64,000 nucleotides of DNA from JAKPAM01 sp047601745 (lineage in GTDB: Bacteria; Pseudomonadota; Gammaproteobacteria; Burkholderiales; Burkholderiaceae_E), in the NCBI GenBank assembly GCA_047601745.1, contig JASGIS010000001.1:1364001-1428000 (forward strand), in the 5' to 3' direction. The translations under genes were made by a program, and so were the position numbers. The notes beneath the pieces are model-generated. The model was not told the DNA's origin and did no database searches. It worked only from the letters and a program-made list of their open reading frames with translations. This document shows, one piece after another, positions 51,840-60,444 of this stretch (positions are counted from its first letter, which is position 1; each line of letters starts with the position of its first letter).

Positions 51840-52417
51840 CGTCCGGTCGCTGCCTCGTTCATTGCCCCGGTCGCTACCTTTGTCGTGGCTCCGGTCGTTG
51901 CCCCGGTTGCAGCCCCGGTCGCAGCCCCGGTCGTTGCGACGGCGACCCGGCATTCGTTCGGCGCGACGCACGCCCTGACGGGTTCGAAAGGCGATTCGAT
52001 CCGGTTCCGAGACGGTTGAACCAGCAGAGGACACCACTTGCGAAGTTGTCAGCAAGTGTCACCGAGGACCGGATGTCGGGACCCGGGTGTGCCGAAAGCC
52101 CCGCAGTGCAAGGCTGCGGGCGAAAGCGAGTGCTTCGCTATCCTTTTGGATAATCCATTGGGACTGGTTGCTCGAAGAGAACACACGGGCCATCTTCCAT
52201 GAGACTTTGCGGCAGAGGGGATGCCGGCAATCGTTCTCCTGGCTGGTGAGGATCGTTCGATCCGCCCGGTTCCGGCATCCGTGACGGCGATCCCGGCGCG
52301 CACCCGGCATGGCGGTGCGCGGCCCCGGGGCAAGAGCGTTCGCTCCATCGTCGAATCTCGACCGTCCGTGAATTAGTCGGTCGGCGGAGATCGGGCGTTG
52401 TCGTAGCGTGATCGCCG
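51840..52417. other. Intergenic region upstream of the NRPS-PKS gene
   Basis: A 578-bp gap. 51841-51945 contains irregular repeats of a CCCCGGTCGTTG/CAGCCCCGGTCG unit. 52100-52200 is less GC-rich and has AT-richer stretches (for example GGATAATCC at 52147-52155) that could hold the cluster promoter. Small frames such as 52087-52284 lack a ribosome-binding site. No firm regulatory element was identified. Confidence 0.4.
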
Positions 52418-55400
52418 TTGTCCTTGGATAGCTTGGAGAGTCCTTTGCATTCGAAGGTCGAGTCCGTCCCCTCGACCCCGTCCGGCGGGCGCCGCGGATG
52501 GGCATGGCTGCCCGATGCCGCGACGCTGCTCGACCTGGTGGCCGGCGGCGATCCGGACAGCGACGCGATCGAGGTCCGGGCGCGCGGCTGCGTGTCGCTG
52601 GCCGGCGACCCGAGGCCGGCAATCGCGCCGTCGCTGCCGGATGCCGGCCTGGCGCCGTTGGCGGCCTGGCTGCTGCTGCAGTCGCGCTGGCTCGGCCTCG
52701 AGCGCGTGACGGCCTTCGTGCGGCTCGCACCGGCGACGAGCGCCGACGGCCAGGAATTCGACGGCGGGCAATTCGACTGCGAACGATTCGACAGCGAAGC
52801 CGGGACGATCGACCGTGTGGTGACGCTAGACGCCGGCGATCCGGCCGATCTGCGCTGGGACGCCTGGCTCGCGCGCGTCGGCGACGCATGGCGGGCGGCC
52901 GGGCGCGCGCCGTCGGACCAACGGGACCGGGCGGCGCTGGTGCTGGTCGCACCGGATGCTTCGCGAGGGTGGCGGCTGGATTACCCGGCCGATCGGGTCG
53001 CATCGTCGATCGTCGACGGCTGGCGGGCCGCGGTCGCGCAGGTGCTGGCCGGCGCGGCCGAGGATCCGGCCACGCCGTTGCGCGCGCTGGCCAGCGTCGA
53101 CGCGGCGACGCGAGCGGCGCTGCGGACGCTCGGACGCGGCCGTCGCGTGCCGATCGGCGACGACGAGACCGTCGTCACGGCCTTCGATGCGCGGGCGGCC
53201 GCGACGCCGTCCGCGCCGGCGCTGGTCGATGCGCGCGGGACGATCGACTATGCCGGATTGGCCGCGCACAGCCGCCGCGGCGCCGAGGCGCTGCGTGCGC
53301 AGGGCGTGCGCGAAGGCGATATCGTGGCGCTCGATCTGCGTCCGGGCGAGGCGCGCGGCGCCGACGCGATCGTCGCGATGCTGGCGGTGCTGCGCGCGGG
53401 CGCCGTCTACCTGCCGCTGGACCAGCGTCTCGGCGATGCCCGGATCGCTCGGATGCGGGCCGATGCCGCGCCGCGCGGTGTGCTGCGCGAGACCTTTCGC
53501 TGGACGCTCGAGCGGCCGGACGAGCGGGCCCTGGACGGCGGGGGTAGTGAGGATAGCGAGGGCAGCGACAGCAAGGGCAGCAAGGGCAGCGAGGGTAGCG
53601 AGGGTAGCGAGGGCAGCAACGGCGCGGAGCGCGGCGAGCCGGCATCGGGCCGCTGCGCGGCAGATCGCGGCGCTTACCTGATGTATTCGTCCGGGTCGAC
53701 CGGAACGCCCAAGGGCATCCTGATCCCGCACCGGGCGGTGCTGCGGCTGGTGCGATCGGCCGATTTCCTGTCGCTGGGCGCGGGCGAGCGGATCCTGCAG
53801 GCGGCGCCGCTGGGTTTCGATGCATCGACGCTCGAGATCTGGGGGCCGCTGCTCAATGGCGGTTGCTGCGTCGTGCACGAAGAGCCGGCGATCAGCGTGG
53901 CCGGCCTGCGCCGTACGCTGGCCGGGCATCGGGTGACCGGCGCGTGGCTGACGGCGGCGCTGTTCAACCAGATCGTCGACGACGACCCGCAGGCGCTGGC
54001 GCCGCTGCGCCGGCTGGTGACCGGCGGCGAGACGCTGTCGGTCGAGCACGTCGAACGGGCGTTCGCCGCGCTGCCGGCGATCGAGCTGGTCAACGGCTAC
54101 GGTCCGACCGAGAACACGACGTTCACGACCACGCACCGGATCGACCGGCACCGCATGGCGGTGCTGGTAGGCGATGGCGGCCGCACGGCGGCCGCTGCCA
54201 CGCCCACATCCACGCCCACGTCCGAGCCCACGTCCGAGCCCACATCCGCGCCCGAGTCCACGTCCACGTCCTCGTCTGCCGTCAAGGGCCGGGCGCGCTC
54301 GGTGCCGATCGGACGGCCGGTCGCCAACACCGATTGCCTGGTCTGCGGACCCGATCGGCGCCCGTTGCCGATCGGCATGATCGGTGAGCTGTATACGTCC
54401 GGCGACGGGCTGGCGATCGGCTATTTCAAGCAGCCGGCGTCGACGGCGGCTGCGTTCATCGAGGCGTCGGCGATGCCCGAGCTGCCGGCGTTCGACGGGG
54501 ATGGGGCCGCACGCTGGTACCGCACCGGCGATCTGGCGCGTTGGCTGCCCGACGGCACGCTCGACTATGTGGGCCGCGTCGACAGCCAGGTCAAGATCCG
54601 CGGCTTTCGCGTCGAGCTCGACGGCGTCGAAACGCGATTGCGGCGCGAGCGCGGCATCGACGCCTGCGCGGTCGCCGCTTATCGCCACCCGCTGCGCGGC
54701 ACGACCTTGTGCGCGTACGTCGTCGGCCCGCGCGCCGGGCAGACCGCCGCACTGCGCGCGGCGCTGGCCGCCGACCTGCCCGACTACATGGTGCCGGCGC
54801 AGTTCGTGGCGCTGCCGCGCCTGCCGCTGACGGCCAACGGCAAGCTCGATCGCCGCGCGCTGCCGCCGCCCGGCGACGCGCGGCCGGACCTGGCCGTGCC
54901 GTACCAGGCGCCGCAGGGCGCGCTCGAGCAGGCGATCGCCGCGGTGTTCGCGCGCGTGCTGGCGGTCGACCGCGTGGGGCGTGACGACAACTTCTTCGAT
55001 CTGGGCGGTGATTCGCTGCTGGTCGCGCGCGCGCTCGATGCGCTGCATGCCGAGCCGGGCCTGCAGTCGCCGTCGGCCGACGCGCCGTCGCCGGGCGTGG
55101 CGGACTTCTTCGGCGACGCGACGCCGCGCGCGCTCGCGCGAAGCCTGCGGCGCGGCGGCGAGCGGGCGGACGCGCTGCAGGCCGACGGGCAAACCGACAG
55201 GCAGATCGACAGGCAGATCGACGGGCAAATCGACGGGCAAATCGACGGGCAAATCGACGGGCAGGCCGCGCGGGCCGGCGGCGACGCCGAGCCGATCGCG
55301 ATCATCGGCATGGCCGGCCGGCTGCCGGGCGCCGATTCGATCGAGTCGTTCTGGTCGCTGTTGTGCGAGGGGCGCGACGCGATCCGGCATTTCACGCCGG

Positions 55401-58400
55401 CCGAACTCGATCCGTCGATCCCGGCCGCGCTGCGCGCCGATCCGGCCTACGTGCCGGCTCGCGGCGTGCTCGACGACGTCGAGTCGTTCGACGCGGCGTT
55501 CTTCGGCATCGGCGCGCGCGAGGCCGAGCTGATGGACCCGCAGCAGCGCCTGTTCCTGGAGATCTGCTGGCAGTGCCTGGAGCGCGCCGGCGAGCTGCCC
55601 GGCGGCCGCATCGGCGTGTTCGCGGGCATGCACAACGCGACGTATTTCCAGCGCCACCTCGCCGCGCATCCGCAGGCCGTCGAGCGGCTCGGCGAGTTCG
55701 CGGTGATGCTGGCCAACGAGAAGGACTACGTGGCCTCGCGCGTGGCCAATCGCCTGAACCTGCGCGGGCCGGCGATCAGCCTGAACACCGCGTGCTCGAC
55801 GTCGCTGGTGGCGATCGCGCAGGCGTTCGACAGCGTGCGCGCCGGGCATTGCGAGATGGCGCTGGCCGGCGGCGTGGCGATCAACTGCCCGCCAAACAGC
55901 GGCTACCTGTACCAGGAAGGCTCGATGCTGTCGCCCGACGGGCGCACGCGCAGCTTCGACGCCGCGTCGCAGGGCACGGTGTTCAGCGACGGTGCGGCGG
56001 TCGTGCTGCTCAAGCCGTTGTCGGCCGCGATCCGCGACGGCAACACCGTCTACGCGGTGATCCGCAGCGCGGCCGTCAACAACGACGGCGGCGAGAAGGC
56101 GAGCTTCACGGCGCCCAGCGTCGACGGCCAGGCGGCCGTCGTCGGCGAGGCCTTGCGCCGCGCGGCGATTCCGGCCGAGACGGTCTCGTACGTCGAGGCG
56201 CACGGCACGGCGACGCCGCTCGGCGATCCGGTCGAGGTCGAGGCGCTGCGCCGCGCTTATGAACCGCTGACCGATCGCCGCGGCTTTTGCGGCATCGGCT
56301 CGGTCAAGAGCAACGTCGGCCATACGGTGATGGCCGCCGGCGCGACCAGCGTCATCAAGACCGCGCTGGCGCTGCACCATCGATGCCTGCCGGCGACGAT
56401 CCATTTCGAACGGCCGAATCCGAAGATCGATTTCTCGCGCACGCCTTTCCACGTGATCGACCGGCTCACGCCCTGGCCGCGTTCGGCCACGCCGCGCCGC
56501 GCAGGGGTCAGCTCGTTCGGCGTCGGCGGCACCAATGCGCACCTGATCCTCGAGGAAGCGCCGGCGGCCGCCGATCGTCGCGGCCCTGCCGCGGCGGGAC
56601 CGCATTGGCTGCGCCTGTCGGCGCGCACGCCCGCGGCGCTCGCGGCGTCGGCCGAGCGGCTGTCGCGATGGCTGGCCGAGCATCGGTCGCTGGACCTCGC
56701 CGACGTCGCTTTCACGCTGGACGCCGGGCGCAGCCGGTTCGCGCATCGGCTGGCGGTGATCGCCGACGATCGCGAGCAGGCGGTCGCGCTGCTGGCCGAT
56801 CCGGCCGCCGCGCGGCGTCGCGGCCGCGCGGTCGCGCACGATCAGGACGCGGCGGCGCGCGCGACGGTCTGGCTGTTTCCGGGGCAAGGCGCGCAGTACC
56901 TGGGCATGGGACGCGAACGCGGCCGCCGCGATCCGGTCTTCGCCCGCGCGTTCGACGATGCGCTGCAGGCTACCGGCGTCGACGGGCTGCGCGAATGCAT
57001 GCTGGGACGGGATCCGGATACGCTGAACGACACGGCGATCACCCAGCCGGCGATGTTCTGCGTCGAGTACGCGCTCGCGCAGTCATGGCTGGCGCGCGGC
57101 CTGCGACCGGCGGCGCTGGTCGGCCACAGCATCGGCGAGTTCGCCGCCGCGGTCGTCGCGGGCGTGATGTCGCTCGATGACGCGGCGCGGCTGGTGGCCG
57201 CGCGCGGCGCGCTGATGCAGGCGTTGCCGCGAGGCAGCATGCTGTCGGTGATGCTGCCGGCCGCCGAGCTGGAACCGCTGCTGCCGGCCCAGGTATCGCT
57301 GGCGGCGATCAACGCGCCGCAGGCCTGCGTCGTCGCCGGGCCGACGCCCGCGGTGCAGGCTTTCGACGCGAGCCTGCAGCAGCGCGGCGTCGCCACGCGG
57401 TTGCTGCGCACGTCCCACGCGTTCCACTCGGCGATGATGGACGGCGCGGTCGAGCCGTTCGCCCGGCGGGCGGCGGCCGTCACGCTGCGCGCGTCGACGC
57501 TGCCGTTCTACTCGACGGTGCGGGGGATGCGCGTCGACGGCGCGGTGCTTGCCGATCCGATGTACTGGGCCGCCCACCTGCGCGAGCCGGTGCGCTTCGC
57601 GCCGGCACTGCAGGCGGCGTGGAACGATCTGCCCGACGCGCTGCTCGTCGAGATGGGGCCGCGCGCGCAGCTCGGCGCGCTGGCGCGCCAGCGCGCGAGC
57701 ACCGGCGGCGGCGTGCCGACGACGATCGCGGCGCTCGGCGAATCGCCCGACGACGAGGCGCCGGCCGATCTGCTGGCGCGCGCGACGCTGTGGACGCTCG
57801 GTGACGAGCGCGACAGCGCGCCGCGCCGCGCGAACCGGGCGACGCACGAGCTTGGTGCTCCGATCGCGTCGCCGCGTCGCCGCGTCGTGCTGCCGACCTA
57901 TCCGTTCGAGCGGCAACGTCACTGGCTCGATACCGGGGCTCCCGGCGCGTCGCCGTCGCCGGCAACCGGCGTCGTCGTTTCGGCGTCATCCGTTCCCGCC
58001 GCGGTTTCGGCCGGCCTCGCTCCTTCTGCCGTCACGGCCATGGAATCCTTCGTGATGAATTCGCCCGTCGCCCCGCCTTCCGCTTGCGGTCCGTCGCGTC
58101 GCGAGCGCGTGCTCGCCGAACTGCGCACGGTGTTCGAAGACATCAGCGGCCTGTCGCTGGCGGACGCCGACGCGTCGGCCAGCTTCGTCGAACTGGGGCT
58201 CGACTCGCTGATGCTGACCCAGGTCGCGTTGCAGGTGAAGAAGCATTTCTCGGTGCTGGTGACGTTCCGCCAGTTGATGGAGAGCCTGCGCAGCTTCGAT
58301 GAGCTGGCCGCTTATCTCGACGAGCGGCTGCCGGCCGAGGCCGCGGCGTCCGCGCCGACGACGGCAGCCGGTGTCGTGGCGCCGGTCGTGTCGGCGGCCG

Positions 58401-60409
58401 CGGCGGCGATGCCGGTCGCGATGGCAGGCGCGACGGGCGGCGCGACGCCGGCGGTGCTTGCGGCAGGCAAGCCGGTGATGCAGGCGGCGTTCCAGGCGCC
58501 GGTCGCGATGCCCGGCGGTGCAGCGGCCGACGTCGGCCTGCTGCAGCAGGTGATCGCCGCGCAGATGCAGTTGATGTCGCAGCAACTGGCGTTGCTGTCG
58601 GGGACGGTCGCGGGATCCGTCGGCGCGGCGACGCCCGTGTCGCAGGCCGTGCCGGCCGGCTCGGTTTCGATATCCGCGCCGGTTTTCGTTCCCGCTCCTG
58701 CCATCGCGCCTGCTGCCGCTGCCGCTTCACCGATTGCTTCGCTTACTGCCGCTCGGGCCGCCGCTGCCGCATCTCCCGCCGCTGCATCTCCTGCCGCCGT
58801 ACCAGCCGCCTCCGCACCAGCCGCCGATGCTCCGGCGGCCGACGCACCGGCCGGCGGCAAGGCCGTCTACGACGTGAAGAAGGCGTTCGGGGCGATCGCG
58901 CGGATCCGCAAGCAGGATGCCGAGCTGACCGATCTGCAGCGCGTGCGGCTGGACGCGCTGATCCGCCGCTACGTCGAGCGCACGCGCAAGAGCAAGGCTC
59001 ATACCGAGCAGCATCGTCCGCACCTGGCCGACCCGCGGGTCGTCAACGGCTTCAGTCCCCGGCTCAAGGAGATGATCTACCAGATCGTCGTCGAGCGTTC
59101 CAAGGGCGCTCACCTGTGGGATCTGGACGGCAACCGGTACGTCGACGTGCTCAACGGTTTCGGGATGAGCCTGTTCGGCTGGCAGCCCGATTTCGTGCTC
59201 GATGCGGTGCGCCGCCAGCTCGATGAGGGCTACGAGATCGGCCCGCAGCATCCGCTGGCCGGCGAGGTCGCGCAGTTGTTGTGCGAACTGACCGGCTTCG
59301 ATCGCGCGGCGCTGTGCAACACCGGATCGGAAGCCGTGATGGCCGCGGTGCGGATGGCGCGCACGGTGACCGGGCGCGATACCGTCGTGCTGTTCAACGG
59401 CTCGTACCACGGCACGTTCGACGAGGTCGTCGTTCGCCAGGGCCGGCAGATGAAGGGGCTGCCGGCCGCCCCCGGCATCATGCCCGGCATGTTCGGCGAC
59501 GTGCGCGTGCTGGACTACGGCACCGACGAGTCGCTGGCCTGGATCCGCGAGCACGCGGACGAGCTGGCCGCCGTGCTGGTCGAGCCGGTGCAGAGCCGGC
59601 GGCCCGATTTCCAGCCGAAGGAGTTCCTGCGCGCGCTGCGCGAGATCACGGCCGCCGATGGCGCCTGCCTGATCTTCGACGAGGTGATCACCGGATTCCG
59701 TTCGCACCTGGGCGGGGTTCAGGCGCTGTTCGGCATCCGCGCCGACCTGGCCACTTATGGCAAGGTCATCGGCGGCGGCCACCCGATCGGCGCGGTCGCC
59801 GGCCGGCGCGAGTTCATGGACGCGCTCGACGGCGGCGCCTGGCAGTACGGCGACGATTCGGTGCCGACGGTCGGCGTCACGTACTTCGCCGGCACCTTCG
59901 TCCGGCATCCGCTGGCGCTGGCCGCGTGCAAGGCCTCGCTGTCGCACCTGAAGGCCGCCGGCAACGCGCTGCAGACGCAGTTGAACCTGCACACGGCCGG
60001 CCTGGCCGACGAGCTCAACGCGTATTGCCGCGAAGTGGGCGCGCCGCTGCAGATCCGGCATTTCGCGTCGCTGTGGCGGATCACGATGCTCGAAGAGCAT
60101 CCGATGCAGGATCTGCTGTTCGCGATGATGCGTACGCGCGGCGTGCACATCCTCGACAGTTTTCCGTGTTTCCTGACGACCGCCCATACACCGGCTGACA
60201 TCGCGCTGATCAAGCAGGCGTTCAAGGAGTCGGTGGCCGAGTTGCAGGCGGCCGACTTCCTGCCTCGCCGGAACGACGCGATGGTGGTGTTCGACGCGTC
60301 GCGGCCGCCGGTACCCGAGGCGCGCCTGGGGCGCGGCAAGGACGGCCGGCCGGCATGGTTCGTGCCAGATCCCGAGCATGCCGGCCGCTTCAAGCGTCTG
60401 AACGCCTGA
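52418..60409 (+). CDS. Hybrid NRPS-PKS with aminotransferase (A-PCP-KS-AT-ACP-AMT)
   Basis: A 2663-residue megasynthase. Order: C-terminal remnant of a condensation-like fold (1-230); adenylation domain (240-820; 'YSSGSTGTPKG', 'NGYGPTE', 'YRTGDL', 'VKIRGFRVEL', 'NGKLDRR'); PCP with S866; ketosynthase (958-1385; C1126, H1262, H1302 all present); acyltransferase (1484-1780; S1571 in GHSIGE, HAFH at 1667-1670, malonyl type); ACP with S1930; Ala/Pro linker; class III PLP aminotransferase (2210-2620; D2421, K2449). The logic resembles the mycosubtilin/iturin MycA-type starter: extend by two carbons, then put an amino group at the beta position. No ATG fits the start; TTG 52418 or TTG 52445 (GGAGAG just upstream) are candidates. 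Confidence 0.93.
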   Translation: MSLDSLESPLHSKVESVPSTPSGGRRGWAWLPDAATLLDLVAGGDPDSDAIEVRARGCVSLAGDPRPAIAPSLPDAGLAPLAAWLLLQSRWLGLERVTAFVRLAPATSADGQEFDGGQFDCERFDSEAGTIDRVVTLDAGDPADLRWDAWLARVGDAWRAAGRAPSDQRDRAALVLVAPDASRGWRLDYPADRVASSIVDGWRAAVAQVLAGAAEDPATPLRALASVDAATRAALRTLGRGRRVPIGDDETVVTAFDARAAATPSAPALVDARGTIDYAGLAAHSRRGAEALRAQGVREGDIVALDLRPGEARGADAIVAMLAVLRAGAVYLPLDQRLGDARIARMRADAAPRGVLRETFRWTLERPDERALDGGGSEDSEGSDSKGSKGSEGSEGSEGSNGAERGEPASGRCAADRGAYLMYSSGSTGTPKGILIPHRAVLRLVRSADFLSLGAGERILQAAPLGFDASTLEIWGPLLNGGCCVVHEEPAISVAGLRRTLAGHRVTGAWLTAALFNQIVDDDPQALAPLRRLVTGGETLSVEHVERAFAALPAIELVNGYGPTENTTFTTTHRIDRHRMAVLVGDGGRTAAAATPTSTPTSEPTSEPTSAPESTSTSSSAVKGRARSVPIGRPVANTDCLVCGPDRRPLPIGMIGELYTSGDGLAIGYFKQPASTAAAFIEASAMPELPAFDGDGAARWYRTGDLARWLPDGTLDYVGRVDSQVKIRGFRVELDGVETRLRRERGIDACAVAAYRHPLRGTTLCAYVVGPRAGQTAALRAALAADLPDYMVPAQFVALPRLPLTANGKLDRRALPPPGDARPDLAVPYQAPQGALEQAIAAVFARVLAVDRVGRDDNFFDLGGDSLLVARALDALHAEPGLQSPSADAPSPGVADFFGDATPRALARSLRRGGERADALQADGQTDRQIDRQIDGQIDGQIDGQIDGQAARAGGDAEPIAIIGMAGRLPGADSIESFWSLLCEGRDAIRHFTPAELDPSIPAALRADPAYVPARGVLDDVESFDAAFFGIGAREAELMDPQQRLFLEICWQCLERAGELPGGRIGVFAGMHNATYFQRHLAAHPQAVERLGEFAVMLANEKDYVASRVANRLNLRGPAISLNTACSTSLVAIAQAFDSVRAGHCEMALAGGVAINCPPNSGYLYQEGSMLSPDGRTRSFDAASQGTVFSDGAAVVLLKPLSAAIRDGNTVYAVIRSAAVNNDGGEKASFTAPSVDGQAAVVGEALRRAAIPAETVSYVEAHGTATPLGDPVEVEALRRAYEPLTDRRGFCGIGSVKSNVGHTVMAAGATSVIKTALALHHRCLPATIHFERPNPKIDFSRTPFHVIDRLTPWPRSATPRRAGVSSFGVGGTNAHLILEEAPAAADRRGPAAAGPHWLRLSARTPAALAASAERLSRWLAEHRSLDLADVAFTLDAGRSRFAHRLAVIADDREQAVALLADPAAARRRGRAVAHDQDAAARATVWLFPGQGAQYLGMGRERGRRDPVFARAFDDALQATGVDGLRECMLGRDPDTLNDTAITQPAMFCVEYALAQSWLARGLRPAALVGHSIGEFAAAVVAGVMSLDDAARLVAARGALMQALPRGSMLSVMLPAAELEPLLPAQVSLAAINAPQACVVAGPTPAVQAFDASLQQRGVATRLLRTSHAFHSAMMDGAVEPFARRAAAVTLRASTLPFYSTVRGMRVDGAVLADPMYWAAHLREPVRFAPALQAAWNDLPDALLVEMGPRAQLGALARQRASTGGGVPTTIAALGESPDDEAPADLLARATLWTLGDERDSAPRRANRATHELGAPIASPRRRVVLPTYPFERQRHWLDTGAPGASPSPATGVVVSASSVPAAVSAGLAPSAVTAMESFVMNSPVAPPSACGPSRRERVLAELRTVFEDISGLSLADADASASFVELGLDSLMLTQVALQVKKHFSVLVTFRQLMESLRSFDELAAYLDERLPAEAAASAPTTAAGVVAPVVSAAAAAMPVAMAGATGGATPAVLAAGKPVMQAAFQAPVAMPGGAAADVGLLQQVIAAQMQLMSQQLALLSGTVAGSVGAATPVSQAVPAGSVSISAPVFVPAPAIAPAAAAASPIASLTAARAAAAASPAAASPAAVPAASAPAADAPAADAPAGGKAVYDVKKAFGAIARIRKQDAELTDLQRVRLDALIRRYVERTRKSKAHTEQHRPHLADPRVVNGFSPRLKEMIYQIVVERSKGAHLWDLDGNRYVDVLNGFGMSLFGWQPDFVLDAVRRQLDEGYEIGPQHPLAGEVAQLLCELTGFDRAALCNTGSEAVMAAVRMARTVTGRDTVVLFNGSYHGTFDEVVVRQGRQMKGLPAAPGIMPGMFGDVRVLDYGTDESLAWIREHADELAAVLVEPVQSRRPDFQPKEFLRALREITAADGACLIFDEVITGFRSHLGGVQALFGIRADLATYGKVIGGGHPIGAVAGRREFMDALDGGAWQYGDDSVPTVGVTYFAGTFVRHPLALAACKASLSHLKAAGNALQTQLNLHTAGLADELNAYCREVGAPLQIRHFASLWRITMLEEHPMQDLLFAMMRTRGVHILDSFPCFLTTAHTPADIALIKQAFKESVAELQAADFLPRRNDAMVVFDASRPPVPEARLGRGKDGRPAWFVPDPEHAGRFKRLNA
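53540..53630 (+). repeat. Ser/Gly/Glu low-complexity repeat inside the A domain
   Basis: A run of GAGGGTAGC/GAGGGCAGC-type nonamers encodes repeated Glu-Gly-Ser units (about residues 375-404) between the A2 and A3 motifs of the NRPS-PKS adenylation domain, an unusual place for a long disordered insert. Confidence 0.85.
54196..54290 (+). repeat. Thr/Pro/Ser/Glu low-complexity repeat inside the A domain
   Basis: Twelve-base units such as GAGCCCACGTCC encode a run of Thr-Ser-Glu-Pro repeats (about residues 593-625) after the A5 motif, interrupting the same adenylation domain a second time. Confidence 0.85.
55184..55263 (+). repeat. 12-bp tandem repeat encoding Gln-Ile-Asp-Gly linker
   Basis: About seven 12-bp units close to CAAATCGACGGG encode repeated Gln-Ile-Asp-Gly (or -Arg) between the first PCP and the ketosynthase of the NRPS-PKS (residues about 923-949). 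The last units are near-identical, so the run is probably young and prone to slippage, changing linker length in steps of four residues. Confidence 0.92.
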
Positions 60410-60444
60410 ACGGGCGATCTTCGCGCGTCGATCCCGAATTCCTG

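Noticed and set aside
51841..51945. Repeats after the MFS gene considered as a functional element
   Set aside because: Irregular CCCCGGTCG-type units with no dyad or spacing pattern; looks like simple-sequence drift.
52087..52284. 65-codon plus-strand frame before the NRPS-PKS gene
   Set aside because: No ribosome-binding site, odd composition and overlap with the presumed promoter region.
55184..55263. CRISPR-like repeats in the NRPS-PKS gene
   Set aside because: Contiguous 12-bp units without spacers, in frame and encoding a linker; a coding tandem repeat.
52826..56887. A 1353-codon minus-strand open frame
   Set aside because: Antisense to the A, PCP, KS domains of the NRPS-PKS; Arg-rich without motifs. 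The sense frame has every catalytic residue.
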